A DNA stretch of 56,585 bases, from positions 1 to 56,585 of the forward strand of contig CANQEH010000018.1 of assembly GCA_947594835.1 (NCBI GenBank), in the 5' to 3' direction. The notes beneath the pieces are model-generated. The model saw only the letters and a program-made list of their open reading frames with translations, ran no database searches and had not been told where the DNA came from. This DNA comes from an uncultured Acetatifactor sp. (GTDB lineage Bacteria; Bacillota; Clostridia; Lachnospirales; Lachnospiraceae). Both the position numbers and the translations under genes were made by a program. Positions 49,665-56,585 of the stretch are shown here, one piece after another. How positions within the stretch are numbered: the first letter of the stretch is position 1; each line of letters begins with the position of its first letter.

Positions 49665-51035
49665 ATGGGCAGACGGAGGGACAGAAGAAAGCGGGGAAAA
49701 CGGATCAGGCTGGTTCTGGCGCTGTCACTTTTGCTGATGGCCGCCGGGATGTTGAGCGGCGTGCGGTATGTAACGGCGGAAGGGACGCCTCAGGCAGAGG
49801 TGGTGCCGGTAAAAACCCGGCCTTTATCCGGCGCGGCTACCGCGGAGACAGAAGGTTCAGCAGCCGGGGAGATCGTGGTTTTGGAGGAGCAGGAGCCAAA
49901 GCTGCCGCTTGTGGTGATCGACCCGGGCCACGGGGGCGTCGATGAGGGATGCAGCGGCCAGGGCGCGGAGGAGAAAACGGTCAATCTGCAGATTGCGCAG
50001 AACCTGGCCCTGCGTCTTCAGGAGCTTGGAATCGACGTAAAGCTGACCAGGGAAGACGACGAGACAGACCTGTCCCTGGAGAACCGGGTGGAAATGGCCC
50101 ACGAGTGGGACGCCGACATTTTTGTGAGCATCCATCAGAACGCGTGCGAGGACGACGTCTCCGCAGAGGGGATTGAGACCTGGTACAACGGGGACGGGGA
50201 CAGCAGGCGGCTGGCAACGCTGGTAAACCAGGGGGCGGTGCGGGAAACCGGCGCCCGGGACAGGGGCCTGATAGAAAGCGATGAGCTGTATGTGCTGAGG
50301 GAATCCGGGATCCCTGCCTGCCTGATCGAAACGGGCTTTCTCACCGCGCAGGAGGAAGGGGAGAACGTCGTGGATCCCGCCTATCAGGACAAGGTGGCAG
50401 CAGGCATCGCCTGGGGCATCCAGCTCTATTTTTATCCAAAGACCATGTACCTGACTTTTGACGACGGCCCCTCTGAGGAAAACACCGGGGCGGTACTGGA
50501 CATCCTGAAGGAGCACGACATTCATGCCACCTTTTTCGTGGTGGGGGAAAATGTGCGAAAGCACCCTGAGATCGCCAGGCGTATCGTGGAGGAGGGCCAT
50601 ACGATCGGGATTCACTGCAACCGTCACAGCTACGAGGAGCTCTACGAGAGCGTGGACAGCTACCTGGCGGACTTTGAGGAGGCGTATCAGGCGGTATACG
50701 AGGTGACCGGCGTGGAGGTAGAGCTGTTCCGCTTTCCGGGCGGCAGCATCAACTCATATAATAAAGAGGTGTATCAGGATATCATCGAGGAGATGACCGA
50801 TCGGGGCTTTGTCTATTTCGACTGGAACGCAAGCCTGGAGGATGCGGCAAGGAACACCACGCCCCAGCAGCTTCTGGAAAATGCCAAACAGAGCACCCTC
50901 GGCAGGAAAAAAGTGGTAATGCTTGCCCACGACATCGTGTACAACACTACCCTGTGCCTGGAGGATCTCATCGAACAATTCCCGGAATACCAGATGGAAC
51001 CGCTGACATCGGATGTGGCCCCTATCACCTTTTGA
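49665..51035 (+). CDS. Fusion of N-acetylmuramoyl-L-alanine amidase (CwlD-like) and polysaccharide deacetylase (PdaA-like)
   Basis: A 456-residue exported protein with an N-terminal membrane anchor (LVLALSLLLMAAGML). Domain 1 (about 82-256) is an Amidase_3 zinc enzyme: His89 in DPGHGG, Glu103, His157 in SIHQNA and catalytic Glu222 in IETGF. Domain 2 (about 260-445) is a NodB deacetylase: TFDDGP (Asp266/267), HCNRH (His317/His321), RFPGG (Arg356), DWNAS (Asp386) and LAHD (His422). In Bacillus, CwlD strips the peptide from muramic acid and PdaA deacetylates it and closes the delta-lactam of the spore cortex. Both activities in one chain would make a single lactam-forming enzyme. Another peptidoglycan role is possible. 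Confidence 0.9.
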   Translation: MGRRRDRRKRGKRIRLVLALSLLLMAAGMLSGVRYVTAEGTPQAEVVPVKTRPLSGAATAETEGSAAGEIVVLEEQEPKLPLVVIDPGHGGVDEGCSGQGAEEKTVNLQIAQNLALRLQELGIDVKLTREDDETDLSLENRVEMAHEWDADIFVSIHQNACEDDVSAEGIETWYNGDGDSRRLATLVNQGAVRETGARDRGLIESDELYVLRESGIPACLIETGFLTAQEEGENVVDPAYQDKVAAGIAWGIQLYFYPKTMYLTFDDGPSEENTGAVLDILKEHDIHATFFVVGENVRKHPEIARRIVEEGHTIGIHCNRHSYEELYESVDSYLADFEEAYQAVYEVTGVEVELFRFPGGSINSYNKEVYQDIIEEMTDRGFVYFDWNASLEDAARNTTPQQLLENAKQSTLGRKKVVMLAHDIVYNTTLCLEDLIEQFPEYQMEPLTSDVAPITF

Positions 51036-51059
51036 GCCCCCACCTTTTGAGGTTCCCTC

Positions 51060-51088
51060 TTGCAATTTGCGGAAAACTGTGCTACAAT
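51060..51088 (+). promoter_or_regulatory. Predicted promoter of the tRNA pair
   Basis: TTGCAA (51060-51065), a 17-bp spacer and TACAAT (51083-51088), 41 bp upstream of tRNA-Tyr. Confidence 0.6.
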
Positions 51089-51129
51089 TTCACATTGTCA
51101 AGGCAAGCGCGTATGACAATACCTGAAAT

Positions 51130-51211
51130 GGATGGATTCCCGAGTGGCCAAAGGGGACAGACTGTAAATCTGCTGCAAATTGCTTCGGTGGTTCGAATCC
51201 ACCTCCATCCA
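51130..51211 (+). tRNA. tRNA-Tyr (anticodon GTA)
   Basis: A class II tRNA with a long variable arm. The acceptor stem GGATGGA (51130-51136) pairs with TCCATCC (51204-51210); the anticodon loop CTGTAAA carries GTA; the T arm is GTGG-TTCGAAT-CCAC. CCA is not encoded. Followed 19 bp later by tRNA-Leu. Confidence 0.96.
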
Positions 51212-51230
51212 TTGGCCGAAAGGCTTCCGT

Positions 51231-51314
51231 GCTGGTATGGCGGAATAGGCAGACGCAAGGGACTTAAAATCCCTCGGGGGCAACCCCGTGCCGGTTCAAG
51301 TCCGGCTACCAGCA
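51231..51314 (+). tRNA. tRNA-Leu (anticodon TAA)
   Basis: A class II tRNA. The acceptor GCTGGTA (51231-51237) pairs with TACCAGC (51307-51313). The anticodon stem AGGGA/TCCCT closes CTTAAAA with anticodon TAA; a long variable arm (CGGGG-GCAA-CCCCG) and a standard T arm follow. CCA is not encoded. Confidence 0.96.
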
Positions 51315-51328
51315 TCCTGTTTTGAATG

Positions 51329-51366
51329 GAAACCTGACTTAGTACAACTGGGTCAGGTTTCTTTTT
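51329..51366 (+). terminator. Rho-independent terminator of the tRNA pair
   Basis: A 10-bp stem (51329-51338 with 51352-51361) with a 13-nt loop and a five-T run. Confidence 0.85.
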
Positions 51367-51397
51367 GGGTAGAGGCAGAAGAGATTTGCAAAAAAGA

Positions 51398-51427
51398 TTG
51401 GCAGATTGAAAGCAGGAGTAGTATAAT
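51398..51427 (+). promoter_or_regulatory. Predicted sigma-A promoter of the chemoreceptor gene
   Basis: TTGGCA (51398-51403), an 18-bp spacer and a perfect TATAAT (51422-51427), 50 bp upstream of ATG 51478. Confidence 0.7.
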
Positions 51428-51477
51428 AAAAAGCAGAGAACTGAAGATAGATTTGTTTGATACGGCGGAGGTGCAGA

Positions 51478-53205
51478 ATGAAAAGTATAGGGGCGAAAAT
51501 TTATGTGGCGCTTGGCGTACTGGGCATTGTGTTTGTGATCATGACCATCTTGAACGGCAACGCGATGGCGGATATCAGTACATACAACAAAATGCTCTCC
51601 GATACCTATGTGGAACTGGAGATGCAGGAGGGGGAACTGGCTTCCTCCTTCCAGCAGGTACAGCTGTATTCCAACCTGGTCTATTTTAAAAAGGACACCC
51701 AGGAACGGGATACGATCCAGTCCAAACTGCAGACGGCGATCGGGGATTCCAGGTCTTATCTGGCGCAGATCAGCGCCCTGACGGCGGCGTCCGGCGATAC
51801 GGCTCTGCAGGATGCGTTGGAGGGATACGAAAGCAGTATGCAGGATTTTCTGGCATACGCGGAGCAGATTTATGACAGTGCCGCTGCCGGGCAGTATGAG
51901 CAGGCCAAGGCCCTGGTGGACGACATCCTGCCTGTGAAGACGCCTGCGCAGGAGGGCGAGACGGCATATGAGGAAGCGCTGGAAGCCAGCATTGCGGAAG
52001 TGCTGCGCCATACCACGGTAAAGACCAGCGGAACCGAAATTTTCAACTATCTCCTGCTTGGTCTGTATGTCATTGTGGTTCTCGTCACGGTGACTATCGT
52101 GGCAAACTCTGTGGTGAAGCCTGCCAGGCAGTCCGGCAGCGCACTGCGGCAGATCACCGACAAGCTGGATTCCAACGAGGGCGATCTGACAGAGCGAGTG
52201 CCCGTGAGGAATAAAGACGAGGTGGGCCAGATGGCTGCCGGGATCAACAGCTTTATCGAACAGCTTCAGAACATCATGCGGGATTTAAAGACCGAGTCCG
52301 CCAACATGGAGCAGTCCGCCCAGATTATCACAAATCAGATTGCAGAGTCCAACGAGAGCGCCAGCAGCGTGTCCGCCGCTACGGAGGAGATGGCTGCCAG
52401 TATGGAGGAGATCTCCGCTACCCTTGGACAGCTCTCCAGCGGCAGCACCAACATCTTAAATGAGATCCGGGCGATGGATGCAAGCATCAAAAACGGCGTG
52501 GAGCTGGTACAGGATATCAAAGACCGGGCGGTAAAGATGCACCGCAACACGCTGCAGGGCAAGGAGAAGACCAGCCGGACAATCCTCCAGATCAGGGAAA
52601 CCTTGCAGGAGGCCCTGGAGGAGAGCCGCAGCGCCCAGAAGATCAACGAGATGACCCAGGAAATCTTAAGCATCACAAGCCAGACCAATCTACTCTCTTT
52701 AAACGCGTCCATCGAGGCGGCCAGGGCTGGAGAGGCAGGCAGAGGTTTTGCCGTGGTGGCTGGCGAGATCAGAGGCCTGGCGGACAGCAGTGCGGAAGCC
52801 GCAGGCAATATCCAGAGCATCAGCGCCCTTGTGACGGAGGCCGTTGGAAAGCTGGCCAGGAACGCGGAAGAAATGCTGCGGTTTGTAGACGAGGAAGTGT
52901 TGAAGGACTACGACAACTTCGTGGACGTTGTGGAACAGTATAAGAAAGACGCTGAAAGCGTGGATGAGATTTTAAGCGGCGTGGCCGCAAACACGGCGGA
53001 TATCAATGACACCATGGGCGGCATGAATACCGGCATCAACGATATCTCCAGCGCGGTGGAAGAAAACGCAAAGGGAATTACGAACGTAGCGGACAGCGCG
53101 GTGTCGCTGGTGGAAGCAATGTCGGAAATCCAGAAGGAGACGGAACACAACCAGCAGATTTCCCAGAAACTCAGCGGCGAAGTAAATCGATTCAAGAAGG
53201 TCTGA
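51478..53205 (+). CDS. Methyl-accepting chemotaxis protein
   Basis: A 575-residue chemoreceptor. Helix 1 ([17 protein letters not shown]), an outside ligand domain of ~165 residues that looks like a four-helix bundle, helix 2 ([20 protein letters not shown]), a HAMP (~215-268) and a long signalling coiled coil. The hairpin tip [30 protein letters not shown] (in residues ~403-432) contacts CheA and CheW. Glu/Gln-rich helices around it supply methylation sites. ATG 51478 has GGAGG six bases upstream. No other chemotaxis or flagellar gene is in the window. Confidence 0.94.
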   Translation: MKSIGAKIYVALGVLGIVFVIMTILNGNAMADISTYNKMLSDTYVELEMQEGELASSFQQVQLYSNLVYFKKDTQERDTIQSKLQTAIGDSRSYLAQISALTAASGDTALQDALEGYESSMQDFLAYAEQIYDSAAAGQYEQAKALVDDILPVKTPAQEGETAYEEALEASIAEVLRHTTVKTSGTEIFNYLLLGLYVIVVLVTVTIVANSVVKPARQSGSALRQITDKLDSNEGDLTERVPVRNKDEVGQMAAGINSFIEQLQNIMRDLKTESANMEQSAQIITNQIAESNESASSVSAATEEMAASMEEISATLGQLSSGSTNILNEIRAMDASIKNGVELVQDIKDRAVKMHRNTLQGKEKTSRTILQIRETLQEALEESRSAQKINEMTQEILSITSQTNLLSLNASIEAARAGEAGRGFAVVAGEIRGLADSSAEAAGNIQSISALVTEAVGKLARNAEEMLRFVDEEVLKDYDNFVDVVEQYKKDAESVDEILSGVAANTADINDTMGGMNTGINDISSAVEENAKGITNVADSAVSLVEAMSEIQKETEHNQQISQKLSGEVNRFKKV

Positions 53206-53211
53206 AGACAA

Positions 53212-53243
53212 AAAAGGGAGAGTGGCAAGCCATTCTCCCTTTT
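53212..53243 (+). terminator. Bidirectional rho-independent terminator
   Basis: A perfect 10-bp stem AAAAGGGAGA/TCTCCCTTTT (53212-53221 with 53234-53243), extended by four inner pairs (one G-U). The A-run on the left and T-run on the right serve both the chemoreceptor gene and the convergent small gene. Confidence 0.85.
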
Positions 53244-53277
53244 CAATGGTTTTTCATTCCCAAAGCCGCAGCCGGCC

Positions 53278-53520
53278 TTAAGACTCCTCGGCAGGCATCA
53301 GATAGTCTGCCAGCTTTTCATAGTCACTTTCCTGTACGCAGATGATCCGGCTATCTTTCAAAAGGCTGTTTTTGCCCAGGATGGTCATAAGTACATACTG
53401 AGAAAGGAGAGATTTCAGATTCAGGATATCGCCCTCTGTGGTCTGGAAAAAAACATCCCCGCCGCAGCTCTTGGCAGCGTCCAAAAAGGCTTTCACGTCT
53501 ACAGATTCCTTTAATTTCAA
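53278..53520 (-). CDS. Small conserved-looking protein of unknown function
   Basis: An 80-residue soluble protein (MKLKESVDVKAFLDAAKSCG...LADYLMPAEES). The composition, helical start, GDVFFQTTEGDILNLKSLLSQYV core and acidic end make it a credible gene and not a shadow: there is no overlapping gene, and the minus-strand upstream sequence has AAAAGGGAGG before the start. Similar small proteins occur in Lachnospiraceae and some carry misleading database names; I assign no function. Its neighbour on the right is transcribed divergently. Confidence 0.7.
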   Translation of the reverse strand: MKLKESVDVKAFLDAAKSCGGDVFFQTTEGDILNLKSLLSQYVLMTILGKNSLLKDSRIICVQESDYEKLADYLMPAEES

Positions 53521-53675
53521 AGTACATACCTCCCTTTTGCAGCAGAAAATGTCTTCACTTCATGGATAAACTGATTTTATCACATTTTAAACGGAATGAA
53601 AAGGCGAAAAGAGAAGTTTGGAACCGGGACGTCCGCAGCTGTCAAAAATTTCTTTCTTAATTTTTGCTGAAAAAA

Positions 53676-53703
53676 TAGACAAACGGATGCTGTTCGTTAT
53701 AAA
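53676..53703 (+). promoter_or_regulatory. Predicted sigma-A promoter of the DUF3048 gene
   Basis: TAGACA (53676-53681), a 16-bp spacer and TATAAA (53698-53703), 34 bp before ATG 53738. The rest of the divergent 217-bp gap is AT-rich with no further clear feature. Confidence 0.55.
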
Positions 53704-53737
53704 ATAGAGAAAAATGAAAACAGAAAGGATCAGTTTT

Positions 53738-54946
53738 ATGAAAAAGAAGTTGTTGGCAGTGATCTTGATATCGGCCAGCCTTTTGGTTGGATGCGGTTCG
53801 GATCAGGAAGTTTCCAGCCCAATCGTTACGGTAGAGCCTCAACAGATCGGTGGCGGGGGAGAAGAAACGCCCGCCGAGGAAGATACAACACCTGTGGTGA
53901 ATGAAGGGACAACAGGCGCACTGCAGCCGGGCGGTGAAGACCATCCTATCGGGGACAGGAGCATTGAAAACGGCAAGATGCAGAGCTATCTGACCGGTGA
54001 GTGGAAAGACGCCGACGTGGTACAGAGAAGAAGCATGGCAGTGATGATCCCCAACAACGCGGCGGCTATGCCCCAGTACGGCATCTCCTATGCCAGCGTG
54101 GTCTACGAGGCGCCGGTGGAGGGCCGTATCACCCGTATCATGGGTATCTTTGAAGACTATGACGATTTAGATCGGATCGGGCCTGTGCGCAGCAGCCGTG
54201 ACTATTATGTTTACCAGGCCATGGCCTTTGACTCCATCTATTGCAACTGGGGCCTGGCAGTGCCTTATGTGGCTCCCATCATTAACACGGACCGGGTGGA
54301 CAATGTCAGCCAGGCGGTGTCCGGCATTGAGGTGGCTTCTCCGGGCGCCTTTGACAGGGTGAGCCGCGGCGCTTCCTACAAGACCGAGTACACAGGCTAT
54401 ATGTTCATCGACGGCTATGAGAAGGCGGTGGAGAAGCTTGGGTATGACACCACTTATGCAGACCATGGACGGTTCACCAAGGCATTCAGCTTTGCCGACG
54501 ATGGATATCTGGCAACCTATGACGATTTCCCCGACGCTACCACTGTTTATCCCGGCGGGCAGAGTTCCAACAGCGGCGGCTACGGCAACGCAAAGCCCTA
54601 TTTTGAGTTCCATGAGGACGACGGGCTCTACTACCGCTTCCAGAACGGTTCCGCCCAGATAGACGAGTACAACGGAGAACAGCTCACTTACTCCAACGTC
54701 ATCTTTCAGGTGTGCCACGGCGAGGTGAGAGACGCACACGACTATCTGGCCTTTGGGCTGGTCGGTTCCGGCACCGCGTATGTGTTTACCAACGGGAAAG
54801 TCGTGGAGGGAACCTGGAGCCACAAGAGTGACTACGATCCCTTCATCTACAAGGACAAGAGCGGCAACGAGATCGTATTAAACCAGGGCAAGACCTGGAT
54901 CTGCTGCATCTGGGACGAGTACGAAGATTGTGCAGAGTGGAAGTAA
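53738..54946 (+). CDS. DUF3048-domain lipoprotein (YerB-like)
   Basis: A 402-residue lipoprotein: signal peptide with lipobox LVGC (Cys near residue 20), an acidic/Thr/Pro linker (about 25-75), then the YerB-type domain. RRSMAVMIPNNAAAMPQYGIS, ASVVYEAPVEGRITRIMGIF and DRIGPVRSSRDYYVYQA are typical of DUF3048, and the C-terminal part (YSNVIFQVC, GTWSHKSDYDPFIYKDKSGN) is the DUF3048_C domain. The molecular role of the family is unknown. The ATG at 53738 follows AAAGGAT; the frame before it is not needed. Confidence 0.88.
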   Translation: MKKKLLAVILISASLLVGCGSDQEVSSPIVTVEPQQIGGGGEETPAEEDTTPVVNEGTTGALQPGGEDHPIGDRSIENGKMQSYLTGEWKDADVVQRRSMAVMIPNNAAAMPQYGISYASVVYEAPVEGRITRIMGIFEDYDDLDRIGPVRSSRDYYVYQAMAFDSIYCNWGLAVPYVAPIINTDRVDNVSQAVSGIEVASPGAFDRVSRGASYKTEYTGYMFIDGYEKAVEKLGYDTTYADHGRFTKAFSFADDGYLATYDDFPDATTVYPGGQSSNSGGYGNAKPYFEFHEDDGLYYRFQNGSAQIDEYNGEQLTYSNVIFQVCHGEVRDAHDYLAFGLVGSGTAYVFTNGKVVEGTWSHKSDYDPFIYKDKSGNEIVLNQGKTWICCIWDEYEDCAEWK

Positions 54947-54958
54947 TTTAGACCTGAT

Positions 54959-55002
54959 GTGCGCTGTAGACAGACAAGGACGTCTGCCTACAGCGCATTT
55001 TT
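54959..55002 (+). terminator. Rho-independent terminator after the DUF3048 gene
   Basis: A long stem: TGCGCTGTAG (54960-54969) pairs with CTACAGCGCA (54988-54997), plus an inner CAGAC/GTCTG pair, then TTTTT. It is one of the strongest terminators in the window. Confidence 0.9.
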
Positions 55003-55070
55003 GAGGAAACGGCCTGTGGGGCCAGTCCGCAGAAGCGGGCAGACAAGACGGCGTGGGAACGGTGAAGACA

Positions 55071-56465
55071 ATGAGAGCAGCGGCAAAAAATCAGGAAGAA
55101 ATCCTGCATGGAAATCTGTGGAAGGCAGTGCTGGCACTGGCCATCCCGGTTATCATCAATAGCTTTTTACAGACCATCTACAATCTGACCGACACATTCT
55201 GGCTGGGAAAATTGGGCACGGATCAGCTTGCGGCGATCAACTTAGTGACACCTGTGCAAAATATTGTGATCAATTTCGGGACGGGCGTCACCGTGGCCGG
55301 GTCTGTGCTGATCGCCCAGTACATCGGCGCAGGGGAAAAGAAAAACGCAATGTCCATGGCAAACCAGATCTTTGTCTGCGCCACCGGCTTTGCCCTGGTG
55401 TGCGCTACACTGTGTTTCCTCTGTACTCCGGCTATCGTCAGGTGGATGGGTGCGGACGGTGCAACCTTAGAGCACGCGGTTATGTACCTTAGGGTGGTGA
55501 TCTGGGATATGCCCTTTTTGTTCATGGTAAATATTTTTTCGGCGGTTCACCAGGCCCAGGGCGATACCGTGACGCCCATGCTGCTGAACCTGACCGGCAT
55601 CCTGTTCAATATGTTTCTGGATCCTTTTCTGATCCTGGCCTGCCATATGGGCGTGGCAGGGGCGGCCCTGGCAACAGTGCTGGCAAAACTGCTGCCTGCT
55701 GTTGTGGCCTTTGGGCTTCTGTGGAGAAAGAGCGAGCCGGTGCGGCTGGACACAAGCCTCATGGGCTTAAAATGGGAAAAAGTGAGGCTGATCCTGCGCA
55801 TCGGCCTGCCTACGGCCATCGGCGGGAGTACCATGCAGCTGGGCTTTCTTCTGATGAGCAGAAACGTGTTCGTCTACGGTTCCCAGGCCATGGCGGCCTA
55901 TGGCATCGGCAATAAGGTAAACGGCCTGATTACGCTGCCCTCCAATGGCCTGGGCTCCGCTGTGGCGACCATCGTCGGGCAGAATATGGGCGCCGGGCAG
56001 CCCGAGAGGGCGAAGCGGGGTTATCTGATTTCCATGGGGATCTCTGTGGTGTTTCTCTTTGTGGGCGGGATGATCCTGTCCAGGGACGTGATATCCACCG
56101 CCATCGTCAGCATCTTCTCCGATGACCCGGAAGTGATTTCCATGGCGGCGGACTTTTTGAGCATCATGGCGTTCTGGTGCTTTGCAAACGGTGTGAACAA
56201 TTCCAGCAACGGCCTTTTCCAGGGCACGGGACATACGGAGGTCACTATGGCCATGGACGCCACCAGGCTGTGGGTCTTCCGATTTGCCACGCTGTGGTTT
56301 TGTGAGGAAATCCTGCATATGGGCGTGCGCAGCGTCTGGTATTCCGTTGTGGTCAGCAACGGCATGGCTGCTGCGGTGCTGTTTTTGCTGTATCTGACCG
56401 GGATCTGGAAAAATCCCCGGATCCAGGTGAGAAAGCATCAGGGAGAAGCCCAGGAGGCCAGTTAA
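55071..56465 (+). CDS. MATE-family multidrug efflux transporter
   Basis: A ~464-residue, 12-helix exporter of the MATE/DinF family that uses Na+ or H+ to expel cationic compounds. The pseudo-twofold repeat is visible: IPVIINSFLQTIYNLTDTFWLG (N-half) and LPTAIGGSTMQLGFLLMSRN (C-half); FGTGVTVAGSVLIAQYIGAG and LGSAVATIVGQNMGAG are the matching second-helix motifs. The substrate is not predictable. The start is uncertain: ATG 55071 or GTG 55053, neither with a strong ribosome site. The 120 bp after the stop hold an imperfect direct repeat (GTCAyTGAAATTT at about 56478 and 56492) and no gene. Confidence 0.9.
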   Translation: MRAAAKNQEEILHGNLWKAVLALAIPVIINSFLQTIYNLTDTFWLGKLGTDQLAAINLVTPVQNIVINFGTGVTVAGSVLIAQYIGAGEKKNAMSMANQIFVCATGFALVCATLCFLCTPAIVRWMGADGATLEHAVMYLRVVIWDMPFLFMVNIFSAVHQAQGDTVTPMLLNLTGILFNMFLDPFLILACHMGVAGAALATVLAKLLPAVVAFGLLWRKSEPVRLDTSLMGLKWEKVRLILRIGLPTAIGGSTMQLGFLLMSRNVFVYGSQAMAAYGIGNKVNGLITLPSNGLGSAVATIVGQNMGAGQPERAKRGYLISMGISVVFLFVGGMILSRDVISTAIVSIFSDDPEVISMAADFLSIMAFWCFANGVNNSSNGLFQGTGHTEVTMAMDATRLWVFRFATLWFCEEILHMGVRSVWYSVVVSNGMAAAVLFLLYLTGIWKNPRIQVRKHQGEAQEAS

Positions 56466-56585
56466 AACCAGGGAAAGTCATTGAAATTTAAGTCACTGAA
56501 ATTTGGGAGAATGTAGGTTTGTCAAACATTTGTTACACTGACTGCAGATAATCCATTAGCACTTGTCTGGGAGTATGCCATCCAA

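Noticed and set aside
1..56585. CRISPR arrays, insertion sequences with terminal repeats, restriction or phage-defence systems, replication origin
   Set aside because: No regularly spaced repeats, no cas, transposase with paired ends, methylase/nuclease pair or dnaA-box cluster were seen.

Overview
The window looks like a chromosomal segment of an endospore-forming, Gram-positive anaerobe of the Lachnospiraceae (Clostridia, Bacillota). The reasons are strong AGGAGG ribosome sites, GTG/TTG starts, moderately high GC with AT-rich promoters, sporulation genes (yabP, yabQ, spoIIE, a CotS-like gene) in the Bacillus/Clostridium order mazG-hup-rqcP-yabP-yabQ-divIC-spoIIE-tilS-hpt-ftsH, and tRNA genes without encoded CCA. 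The family assignment is inference; no rRNA is present to fix it.

Layout. 1-630: AT-rich mobile-element remnant (C-terminal end of an Rpn-type nuclease, tnpW, a 20-codon ORF). 708-3479: pentose/pectin side-chain genes (GH43 glycosidase, araD, an SDR), with a highly folded ~120-bp element between GH43 and araD. 3573-13507: ten-gene Mrp/Mbh-type cation/proton antiporter locus led by a cytidylate-kinase-like gene and carrying four large NuoL/M/N-type channel subunits. 13695-15725: LeuA with a C-terminal AraC-type helix-turn-helix domain. 15735-25931: rhamnogalacturonan oligosaccharide locus (AraC regulator, three-part ABC importer, GH105, CE12-like SGNH esterase, GH112 phosphorylase).

26074-35797: housekeeping and envelope genes (unknown membrane protein, PepF peptidase, SurA/PpiC-like foldase, HAD phosphatase, CCA-adding enzyme, CotS-like protein, PEGA lipoprotein, MazG). 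35945-42956: HU and the conserved sporulation/division/tRNA-modification/FtsH cluster. 43050-45368: a candidate C-rich small RNA and a GH13 enzyme. 45505-49546: a two-component system flanked by two exported proteins of unknown function. 49665-51035: an amidase-deacetylase fusion that joins the two activities that make spore-cortex muramic lactam. 51130-51314: tRNA-Tyr and tRNA-Leu. 51478-56465: chemoreceptor, small unknown protein, DUF3048 lipoprotein, MATE transporter.

How they work together. None of the pectin enzymes has a signal peptide, so the plan seems to be import of intact oligosaccharides followed by cytoplasmic cleavage: GH105 removes the unsaturated uronate, the esterase deacetylates, GH112 phosphorolyses a galactoside (Gal-beta-1,4-Rha is the likely one), and GH43/AraD handle arabinose. 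The most unusual items are the LeuA-AraC fusion, the amidase-deacetylase fusion, the four-channel Mrp-like locus, the pseudoknot-capable element upstream of araD and the candidate C-rich small RNA between ftsH and the GH13 gene.
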